The notes under the pieces are model-generated. The model did no database searches, was not told the origin of the DNA, and saw only the letters and a program-made list of their open reading frames with translations. From Verrucomicrobiaceae bacterium UBA7681 (lineage in GTDB: Bacteria > Verrucomicrobiota > Verrucomicrobiia > Verrucomicrobiales > Verrucomicrobiaceae), in the NCBI GenBank assembly GCA_002482965.1, contig DLGZ01000001.1, positions 15,842 through 36,931 on the forward strand: DNA of 21,090 bases. Direction: 5' to 3'. Every line of letters starts with the position of its first letter. Within the stretch, counting starts at the first letter, position 1. The position numbers and the translations under genes were made by a program. Below, one piece after another: positions 14,523 to 21,090 of the stretch.

Positions 14523-14535
14523 ATCTTGTCAGGCT

Positions 14536-15768
14536 TCATTTTTTCACCACCACCAGGTGGATATCCACCGGGCTGAACTCACCACGGCGGTAGCGCACCT
14601 TGACTGCTGTACCAGGGGGCAGGCGTTTGAAGGCGGCAAACTCCTCCGGCGTCATGGTTTTGAGCGGGTGGCCCTCGATCTCCAGCACTTCATCTCCGGC
14701 TCGCAGTCCGGCTTTGTCCGCCGGCCCCTCCGGCACGACGCTGAGGATCTTGTATTCAGGATCCATGTGGATGCCGGCCGTTGAGGTGCGGGTGATTTCC
14801 TGCACGGTGCCGAGAGGCTTGAGCCTGAGTTCGCCTGCGGGAAAACGGAAGGTCATCACATAGTGGCGGAGCAAACCCAGGCCGATGATTCCTTCGCGCT
14901 CGGCGCTTGATCCGGGAGTGGCGTCTATGACACTCGTGAGCAAGCCTCGCAGGGTATCAGTTCCGAAAGTGATCTCTGGGAGACTGGCATCCCGGCTTAC
15001 TATTTTGCCGGACAGAGTGAATCCTGTGACGAGTCCCGGTTGAGCGTTCTTCAACGCTTCAGGCGCAAACTTTTCCATGAGCAAGCTCGGAAGTTGAAAA
15101 ATGGTGCTATAACCCGTGTCCGGTGTGGCCAGCAGTTCATGAGGGCCCACCCGCACCGGCACGAGGAGGTTCATCGGGCGGTAGCCATGCTGGTCGGACC
15201 CCGCTTCCTGGTTGGCGAGCTGGCAGGTGAGCGGCAGCACCGTCTCTCCTTCCAGCGGCGGGGCTTTGCCGGCGGGGAACAGAGTGAGTTTTTTGGTGGC
15301 AGGATCGATACGGACATCCCAGTCCGCCAAGGTGCTGACTCCCAGCAGTCCATTCATGCCGGGAATCATTTCGGAAATGAACACCGGCTCATTTTCAGTC
15401 CATGCGTTCCCGAGGCTGATGCGCTTGGTCAGCCCCTTCTGGCCTGCCACCTGCCCGCCTGTGGCACTTCCGACGTTCATGGTCCCATCTTTTGCCTGAA
15501 GACCGAGTTTCCGGGCCACCCCCGGGGACAAAACGGTACGGGCGGCCCCCGTGTCCAGCACGAGCTTTACGGGCATCCCGTCGATATTCACCTCCACGGT
15601 GTATCCCGCAAAGGTGGACTCAAGTGGGATGGTCACACTTTCCACCTCCGCAGGCAGACCTGACGTGCGCAAGGCACCACCCAGCGCCGGAGAGATGGAC
15701 GGCGGATCTGCTCCGAGCAAAGGAAGGCTGGCGCATGAAAGCAGGAGGGCAAAGCATCGGAGGTTCAT
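14536..15768 (-). CDS. Exported two-lobed aspartic-protease-like protein with C-terminal PDZ domain (copy A)
   Basis: A 410-aa protein with a signal peptide (MNLRCFALLLSCASLPLLGA). Two retropepsin-like lobes follow: lobe 1 has 'KLVLDTGAARTVLS' (D72-T-G), lobe 2 has 'LLATPDTGYSTIFQLP' (D217-T-G). The C-terminal 75 residues form a PDZ domain ('YKILSVVPEGPADKAGLRAGDEVLEI' in two pieces, about 339-364). Bacterial relatives usually have one retropepsin-like unit plus PDZ, so two DTG motifs in one chain suggest an internally duplicated, pepsin-like arrangement. The likely role is periplasmic proteolysis or peptide binding. ATG 15768 is chosen because the signal peptide begins there; the frame is open to 15960. 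It is a tandem paralogue of the next gene, with copy 2 of the palindrome at its 3' side and copy 3 at its 5' side. Confidence 0.85.
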   Translation of the reverse strand: MNLRCFALLLSCASLPLLGADPPSISPALGGALRTSGLPAEVESVTIPLESTFAGYTVEVNIDGMPVKLVLDTGAARTVLSPGVARKLGLQAKDGTMNVGSATGGQVAGQKGLTKRISLGNAWTENEPVFISEMIPGMNGLLGVSTLADWDVRIDPATKKLTLFPAGKAPPLEGETVLPLTCQLANQEAGSDQHGYRPMNLLVPVRVGPHELLATPDTGYSTIFQLPSLLMEKFAPEALKNAQPGLVTGFTLSGKIVSRDASLPEITFGTDTLRGLLTSVIDATPGSSAEREGIIGLGLLRHYVMTFRFPAGELRLKPLGTVQEITRTSTAGIHMDPEYKILSVVPEGPADKAGLRAGDEVLEIEGHPLKTMTPEEFAAFKRLPPGTAVKVRYRRGEFSPVDIHLVVVKK

Positions 15769-15926
15769 GATATCGGGGGGAAGTGAAAAGTCCGGGCCGG
15801 GCTCTCGCTCTGACATCCTGCTGGAATGAAAAAGCAAAAGCAAGCCACCAACAACGCTGCCCGTGTTCCCATGTTGCGATTGCTTTACAACTGGATCCTC
15901 GGCACAAGGCGCGCTTGGGAAGTAGT

Positions 15927-15945
15927 CCAGTTGCACCGCAACTGG
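15927..15945. repeat. Palindromic element copy 3
   Basis: CCAGTTGC-ACC-GCAACTGG is an 8-bp perfect inverted repeat around a 3-base centre (A instead of G at the fifth core position). Its left flank GGCGCGCTTGGGAAGTAGT resembles that of copy 2 (GCGCGCCTTGGGCG). It is followed by CAGGCTTCATTTTTTCACCA, the 3' end of the copy B protease gene, exactly as copy 2 is followed by the end of copy A. Confidence 0.85.
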
Positions 15946-15956
15946 CCGAGCAGGCT

Positions 15957-17195
15957 TCATTTTTTCACCAGCACCAGACTGGTCTCCGCCGGGCTGAGTT
16001 CGCCGCGGCGGTAGCGCACCTTGACAGCGGTGCCAGGGGGCAGGCGTCTGAAGGCGGCAAACTCGTCCCGTGTCATCGTTTTGAGGGCATGGCCGTCGAT
16101 CTCCAACAGTTCGTCTCCGGCACGCAGCCCGGCTTTGTCCGCCGGCCCCTCCGGCATGACGCTCAGGATCTTAAATTCAGTGTCCAAGTTGAACCCAGCC
16201 GTTGAGGCGGGGCGCGTGATTTCCTGCACGGTGCCGAGGGGTTTGAGGCGGAGCTCGCCTGCGGCAAAACAGAAAGTCATCACATAATGGCGGAGCAGCT
16301 CCAGGCCGATGATTCCTTCTCTCTCCGCCCTTGAGCCTGGAGGGGGGCTGATCACATCTGTGGTCACGCCTCGAAGAGTATCAGGGCCGAAGGTGATCTC
16401 GGGGAGTTTGACCTTCTGGCTCACCGTTTTGCCGGAAAGAGTGATTGAGGTGGCTAGTCCGGGCTTCGCGTCCTTCATCGCTTCGGGCGCCACCCTTTCC
16501 ACGAGCACGCTCGGAAGCTGGAGAATGCTGCCATGACCGGTGTCTGGCGTGGCCAGGAATTCATGAGCGCCCACCCGCACCGGCACCCTGAGGTTTATCT
16601 TGCGGAATCTCTGCCGGTAGGAGATGTCCGCCTGCGGATTGACCAGCTGACAGGTGAGCGGCAGCACCGTCTCGCCTTCCAGCGGCGGTGCTTTGCCAGC
16701 GGGGAATAGGGTGAGCCTTTTGCTTGCAGGATCGATTCGCACATCCCAGTCCGCCAGGGTCGCCACGCCCAGCAGGCCGTCAATGCCCGGTATCATCTCA
16801 GCAACCAGCACGGGCTCATTCTCAGTCCATGCGTCCCCGAGGCTGAGGCGCTGGGTCAGCGCATGTCGGGTCGCCACCTGCCTGCCTGCGGCGGTGATTG
16901 CGTTGACGCTTCCCTCCACTGCTTGGAGGCCGAGTTTCCGAGCCACATCTGGAGATAGAAGCGTGGAGGAGGCCCCCATGTCCAAGACAAGCTCCACGGG
17001 TTTCCCGTCGATAGTCACCTCCACAGTGAATGTCCCAAAGAGGGTGGACTTAAACGGAAGGGTCACACTTTCCGCCGCTGCTGGCAGACCTGACGTGCGC
17101 AGTGCGCCGGCCAGCGCGGGAGAGATGGACGGCGGCTCTTCTCCGTGCAGCGGGAAGATGGCGCAAGAGAGCAGGGCAAGGCATCGCGGGAGCAT
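15957..17195 (-). CDS. Exported two-lobed aspartic-protease-like protein with PDZ domain (copy B, first DTG changed to DMG)
   Basis: A 412-aa tandem paralogue of the preceding gene. Long stretches are shared, for example 'APPLEGETVLPLTCQL', 'ADWDVRIDPA' and 'PEGPADKAGLRAGDE'. The signal peptide is about residues 1-18 (MLPRCLALLSCAIFPLHG). Lobe 1 carries 'LVLDMGASSTLLS': the catalytic Asp72 stays but the usual Thr is Met. Lobe 2 keeps 'FLATPDTGHGSILQLP' with D218. The PDZ domain spans about 338-412. The DTG to DMG change would be expected to weaken or abolish an aspartic-protease active site in that lobe, so copy B may be a binding or regulatory protein or one with a single working Asp. ATG 17195 fits the signal peptide. 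It is divergent from the giant ThuA gene, with two palindromes between. Confidence 0.85.
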   Translation of the reverse strand: MLPRCLALLSCAIFPLHGEEPPSISPALAGALRTSGLPAAAESVTLPFKSTLFGTFTVEVTIDGKPVELVLDMGASSTLLSPDVARKLGLQAVEGSVNAITAAGRQVATRHALTQRLSLGDAWTENEPVLVAEMIPGIDGLLGVATLADWDVRIDPASKRLTLFPAGKAPPLEGETVLPLTCQLVNPQADISYRQRFRKINLRVPVRVGAHEFLATPDTGHGSILQLPSVLVERVAPEAMKDAKPGLATSITLSGKTVSQKVKLPEITFGPDTLRGVTTDVISPPPGSRAEREGIIGLELLRHYVMTFCFAAGELRLKPLGTVQEITRPASTAGFNLDTEFKILSVMPEGPADKAGLRAGDELLEIDGHALKTMTRDEFAAFRRLPPGTAVKVRYRRGELSPAETSLVLVKK

Positions 17196-17312
17196 GGTGG
17201 TTGGAGAGTAAAGGGAAGCGGGGCAGGGGTTTCAGGCCACCGCCAATAACGCCTCAGGTGTTCCCGTGTTGCGGCAGCTGCGCCATTGGATTATGGCGCG
17301 CAGCAAAGTAGC

Positions 17313-17331
17313 CCAGTTGCGCCGCAACTGG
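17313..17331. repeat. Palindromic element copy 4
   Basis: CCAGTTGCG-C-CGCAACTGG, a perfect 9-bp inverted repeat, preceded by GCGCGCAGCAAAGTAGC, which matches the flank of copy 2. It lies in the divergent region between the copy B protease and the giant ThuA-type gene. Confidence 0.9.
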
Positions 17332-17342
17332 TACGGGAAAAC

Positions 17343-17363
17343 TCCAGTTGCGGCGCAACTGGA
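17343..17363. repeat. Palindromic element copy 5
   Basis: A 10-bp perfect inverted repeat (TCCAGTTGCG / CGCAACTGGA) around a central G, 11 bases after copy 4. The central base is the complement of that in copy 4, so this copy is in the opposite orientation. The two hairpins together form a close inverted pair, as in a REPIN, 71 bp upstream of the next start. Confidence 0.9.
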
Positions 17364-17433
17364 CAACTCCACTCTCAATACTTTTCTGATAGAAACCCCG
17401 CCTTTTGTGCGGCTTCTGCTTCCCCATTTTCTC

Positions 17434-20400
17434 ATGCGTTCTTTTGCTCTCCTGTTCCTCCTTGCCGTTGCCTCTGTCAGCCACGCCGAAACCAAGCCGC
17501 TCAAAGCCCTTCTCATCGCCGGTGGCTGCTGCCATGATTATGCGAAGCAGCATGTGATCCTGAGCCAAGGCATTCAAGCCCGCGCCAATGTGCAGGTGGA
17601 TGTGGTGTGGACGGATGACAAATCCGTCAACCCACCGCTGCCGCTCTATGACAATCCCGACTGGGCCAAGGGCTACGACATCATCATCCATGACGAATGC
17701 GCGGCTGGCTTGCGGGACATGGCGGTGGTGAAGCGCATTCTCGATGCGCATGAAACCATCCCCGCCGTGCACCTGCACTGCGCCATGCACAGCTTCCGCA
17801 CCGGCACCGACGCTTGGTTCAAGCACCTCGGCATCCAGTCCGCCTCCCACGGCCCGCAGGAGCCGATTGCCATCACCTTCGTGGACAAGGAGCACCCCAT
17901 CACCAAGCCGCTCGCCGACTGGACCACCATCAAAGAAGAGCTCTACAACAACGTGAACATCTTCGACGGCCATCCGCTCGCCATGGGCAAGCAGGTCGTC
18001 AAAGGTCAGGACGTCGATTACGTCGTGGCCTGGACCAACGAAAAAGTGGGTGCTCGCAGTTTCAGCACCACCATCGGCCATAACAACGACACCGTCGCCG
18101 ATGCGCGCTATCTCGATCTCGTCACTCGCGGCATGCTCTGGGCCATGGACAAGCTCACACCGGAGTACCTGACGCCGTTCAAAGGCGAGAACAAGATCAC
18201 CTTCGTCGCCGCCAAGCCCGTTGAAGCTCCGAAGCCAGCGCCCACACCGAAAGATGCCACGGGCATCAAGGCGACCGCCAGCAGCGAGGAGACCGGCAAG
18301 AACAACTTCGCCTGGCGTGCAGTGGATGGCGATGAGAGCACCCGCTGGTGCGCCTCAAGCGGCACCTACCCGCAGTGGCTCCAGCTTGAACTCGAAAAGC
18401 CGCAGGCTCTGACCGGCATCCAGACCACCTGGGAAAACGGCGGCGTGTATCAGTTCAAAGTCGAAGGCAGCACCGATGGCAAAACGTGGAGCACGCTCGT
18501 CGATGGCAGCACCAATACGAAGGGCGCGCCCTACTCGAACGACTTCGCCAAGGCGGAAGGCATCCGCTTCGTGAAGATCCATGTGCTCGGCAAAGTGGGC
18601 GGCGGTTGGGCGAGCATCCGTGAGGTCACCTTCAAAGGACCGAACATCAAAGCCATTGCTCCGAAGCTCAGCGCCGAGCAGAAAAAGGAATACGACAAGG
18701 CCAGCGATCCTCTCAAGGACCAAGGCAACGTGGCTCCGAAGATCGTGAAGCTCACGCCCGAGCAGGAGGCTGCCATCTTGAAGGATGTGAAGGTACAGGA
18801 CGGCTTTGAGGTTTCGCTCTTCGCGCCGCCGCAGTCGGCCAACTACCCCGTCTTCATCGCCGCTGCTCCCGACGGCACGCTTTACGTCAGCAGCGATGGC
18901 AATGGCTCGCTGGGCCGCAATCCGCACCGTGGCCGCATCCTGCGCCTGAAGGATCTCGATGGCGATGGCCGTGCCGATGAAGTGAAGGAATTCGTCAAAG
19001 ACGTGGATGCGCCACGTGGCCTCGTCTGGGACAAAGACCGTCTCTACCTCGTGCATCCGCCGCACCTCAGCGCCTATATCGACAAGGACGGCGACGGCGT
19101 GGCCGATGAGGAAAAGGTGCTCGTCAAAAACATCGCCTTTGGCTACAAGGACCGCCCCGCCGACCACACCACCAACGGCCTCAGCCTCGGCATCGACGGC
19201 TGGCTCTACATCGCCGGTGGCGACTTCGGTTTCATGGATGCCGAAGGCACCGACGGCAAGCACCTGCAGCATCGCGGCGGCGGCGTCATCCGCGTGCGCC
19301 CTGACGGCACCGGTTTGGAAATCTACAGCACCGGCACGCGCAACATCCTCGAAGTCGCCATCAGCCCGCTGATGGACATCTTCGCCCGTGACAACACCAA
19401 CGACGGTGGCGGCTGGAACGTGCGCTTCCACCACTTCACCGGCCTCGACAACCACGGCTACCCGCGTCTCTACAAAAACTTTGCGGATGAAGCCATCGCC
19501 CCCCTCGCCGACTACGGCGGCGGCAGCGGCTGCGGTGCCGTTTACATCGACGAACCCGGCTTCGGCAAATGGAACAACGCCCCCTTCACCTGCGACTGGG
19601 GTACCGGCGCTCTCTGGCACCATCAAGTGAAGCCCAAAGGCGCGACCTTCGAAGAAACCCGCCCACCCGAACCCTTCATCAAAATGACCCGTCCCACCGA
19701 CGCCGACGTCGATGGCAACAGCCGGGTTTATTGCGCCAGTTGGAAAGGCGCGACGTTTAACTGGGAAGGGCCTGACGTGGGCTACATCGTGCAGGTAAAG
19801 CCCAAGGGTTTCAAAGCAGAGCCGCTGCCGGATTTCGCGAAGGCGAGTGATGCAGAATTGGTGAAGCAGTTGGAGTCACCGAGCCATCGCCGCAGGCTGG
19901 ATGCGCAGCGGGAGCTGGTGAGCAGAAAACTAGGTGAATCGACCAAGACACTCGATTTGCTGGTAAACGATAAGACTCAGTCGTTAGCTGCTCGTGTCGC
20001 ATCCATATATGCATTGACGCGCTGCCTTGTAGAAAAAGTTAGCTTCTTCAGAGTCTATGAGGAATCCCATTTACATCCGGATAAGCCTGTTGATGTAGAC
20101 CCGCTAATTTTAGAATCAAAGATCCGAGCCATTGCACTGAGTTCACAAAAGATGGGTGGCGTCGCCTTGGCGATTGCGCTCGGATCAGATGATGCCAGGC
20201 TCAAAGCCCAAGCCATAGTTGCTGCGGCACGAACTGACATTGATATAGATATAGAATTTGGCCTCTCGGAGGTAACGGGATCGGATGACTCAGTTTTAAG
20301 CCATCTGGCGATTGCAGCGATGGCAAAGATGAAGCGAGCCTCACAGGCTTTTGAAATTCTCGATTTTGTATCTAGCAAAGCTGAAGTGACGAAGCCTGAA

Positions 20401-21090
20401 GCCGCCACTCAAATAAAGGGACTTCTCCGCGCCCTCGCGATGATGCACCAGCCCGAAGTCGTCACCGGCCTCATCGAACGCCTCGCCAAAGCCACCGACC
20501 TGGCTCTGCGCCAAGGCATCCTCTCCGCTCTCTGCCGTCTCCACTTCCACGAAGGCGAATGGAAGGGGGATTCCTGGGGCACTCGCCCGGATACACGCGG
20601 GCCTTACTACCAGCCCGAGGCATGGAGCGAGACACCCAAGATCGCCGCTGCTTTGAAGGACGCGCTGGCTAAGGCCTCGCCGGAGGAAGCTGCATTCCTC
20701 GTCAAAGAAATGAATCGCAACCGCATCCAGTCGAGCGATGCGCTGGAGCGCATTCTCGTGCTGGCAAAGCAGGATGCGAAGGTGATCCCGGATGCGGTGG
20801 CGCAGCTTGCCACGGCGGACACGATTCCTGCGGATGGCATTCCGTTGCTCATCACTGCGGCAAATAGCAAAGACCTCGATCCGCAGAGCGCGGCAGCGAC
20901 GCTGGCCAACACGCTGACAGCCATCGCCAAGACCGACAGTGCCGAGGCTTGGACGGCGGCACTGAATGCGCTAGTCACGCTGGATGCGCAGCAGGGCTCT
21001 GGCAAAGAGCAGGACACTGGCAGGACGGCTTTCCTCAGTGCGCCAAAGCTGGAGAACGTGCATCAGGCCTTCGAAACCGAAGCCACCAAG
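17434..21090 (+). CDS. Giant exported ThuA / F5/8-type C / sorbosone-dehydrogenase-like propeller / HEAT protein (PVC-type), 3'-truncated
   Basis: The frame is open for 1219 codons to the window end. After a signal peptide (MRSFALLFLLAVASVSHA) come: a ThuA-like domain (about 21-250, 'KALLIAGGCCHDYAKQH', 'HLHCAMHSFR'); an F5/8-type C carbohydrate-binding domain (about 275-403, 'ATASSEETGKNNFAWRAVDG', 'STRWCAS'); a membrane-bound-dehydrogenase/L-sorbosone-type beta-propeller (about 450-790, 'DGFEVSLFAPP', 'GLSLGIDGWLYIAGGDFG', 'NHGYPRLY'); then a HEAT-like helical repeat region (about 795 onward). Two calcium-loop-like motifs, DLDGDGRADE and DKDGDGVADE, lie in the propeller. In known PVC homologues a C-terminal cytochrome c CxxCH domain usually follows, beyond this window. 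An extracytoplasmic sugar-oxidising role is inferred. A patch at 19921-20420 has unlike codon use. Confidence 0.9.
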   Translation, partial: MRSFALLFLLAVASVSHAETKPLKALLIAGGCCHDYAKQHVILSQGIQARANVQVDVVWTDDKSVNPPLPLYDNPDWAKGYDIIIHDECAAGLRDMAVVKRILDAHETIPAVHLHCAMHSFRTGTDAWFKHLGIQSASHGPQEPIAITFVDKEHPITKPLADWTTIKEELYNNVNIFDGHPLAMGKQVVKGQDVDYVVAWTNEKVGARSFSTTIGHNNDTVADARYLDLVTRGMLWAMDKLTPEYLTPFKGENKITFVAAKPVEAPKPAPTPKDATGIKATASSEETGKNNFAWRAVDGDESTRWCASSGTYPQWLQLELEKPQALTGIQTTWENGGVYQFKVEGSTDGKTWSTLVDGSTNTKGAPYSNDFAKAEGIRFVKIHVLGKVGGGWASIREVTFKGPNIKAIAPKLSAEQKKEYDKASDPLKDQGNVAPKIVKLTPEQEAAILKDVKVQDGFEVSLFAPPQSANYPVFIAAAPDGTLYVSSDGNGSLGRNPHRGRILRLKDLDGDGRADEVKEFVKDVDAPRGLVWDKDRLYLVHPPHLSAYIDKDGDGVADEEKVLVKNIAFGYKDRPADHTTNGLSLGIDGWLYIAGGDFGFMDAEGTDGKHLQHRGGGVIRVRPDGTGLEIYSTGTRNILEVAISPLMDIFARDNTNDGGGWNVRFHHFTGLDNHGYPRLYKNFADEAIAPLADYGGGSGCGAVYIDEPGFGKWNNAPFTCDWGTGALWHHQVKPKGATFEETRPPEPFIKMTRPTDADVDGNSRVYCASWKGATFNWEGPDVGYIVQVKPKGFKAEPLPDFAKASDAELVKQLESPSHRRRLDAQRELVSRKLGESTKTLDLLVNDKTQSLAARVASIYALTRCLVEKVSFFRVYEESHLHPDKPVDVDPLILESKIRAIALSSQKMGGVALAIALGSDDARLKAQAIVAAARTDIDIDIEFGLSEVTGSDDSVLSHLAIAAMAKMKRASQAFEILDFVSSKAEVTKPEAATQIKGLLRALAMMHQPEVVTGLIERLAKATDLALRQGILSALCRLHFHEGEWKGDSWGTRPDTRGPYYQPEAWSETPKIAAALKDALAKASPEEAAFLVKEMNRNRIQSSDALERILVLAKQDAKVIPDAVAQLATADTIPADGIPLLITAANSKDLDPQSAAATLANTLTAIAKTDSAEAWTAALNALVTLDAQQGSGKEQDTGRTAFLSAPKLENVHQAFETEATK

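Noticed and set aside
18355..19626. 423-codon antisense frame within the giant ThuA-type gene
   Set aside because: The sense frame shows continuous recognised domains; the antisense product is a low-complexity Ala/Val/Glu-rich shadow.

Overview
The window looks like a chromosomal segment of a high-GC member of the PVC group, most likely Verrucomicrobiota (Prosthecobacter/Verrucomicrobium-like). This is an inference from gene content: a giant secreted ThuA / F5/8-C / sorbosone-dehydrogenase-like propeller / HEAT protein, a secreted PQQ-type propeller protein opening with 'WPSWRGPNQDG', and many signal peptides. No rRNA, tRNA, CRISPR array, transposase or phage gene was seen.

Layout. 1-1168 (-): 3'-truncated exported protein with one CxxCH haem motif. 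1250-2941 (+): MalQ 4-alpha-glucanotransferase, followed by a perfect hairpin. 3084-7427 (+): five tightly overlapping genes (haem-oxygenase-like diiron oxidase, three-His-box desaturase, PAP2/Aur1-like membrane phosphatase, DUF3419/BtaA-like SAM-dependent transferase, GNAT-like acyltransferase). I read these as one operon for an unusual membrane lipid, and it is the best candidate for an undescribed system here. 7429-8229 (-): exported L,D-transpeptidase-like protein, convergent with the operon. 8379-9008 (+): small lipoprotein. 9014-9143: REPIN-like double hairpin between convergent genes. 9166-10539 (-): secreted nucleotide-pyrophosphatase/phosphodiesterase-type alkaline phosphatase. 10540-10922: gene-free region with a striking array of palindromes built from the heptamer GGTATCA/TGATACC. 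10923-12290 (-): PQQ-like propeller protein. 12357-14278 (+): polytopic membrane protein translationally overlapped (ATGA) with a squalene/phytoene synthase. 14536-17195 (-): tandem pair of two-lobed aspartic-protease-like proteins with a C-terminal PDZ domain. 17434-21090 (+): giant multidomain protein, open at the window end.

Two kinds of non-coding structure stand out. Five copies of a palindrome with core GTTGC-N3-GCAAC (typical form CCAGTTGCGCCGCAACTGG) sit only between genes, and they bracket each copy of the duplicated protease gene. Separately, the GGTATCA array at 10696-10813 looks like a regulatory or protein-binding locus.

Functionally the window leans to the cell envelope and exported enzymes: lipid modification, isoprenoid synthesis, peptidoglycan cross-linking or anchoring, and periplasmic hydrolases and binding proteins. 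Starts often lack a recognisable Shine-Dalgarno sequence, so several start choices are uncertain. All calls come from reading the sequence; no database search was run.
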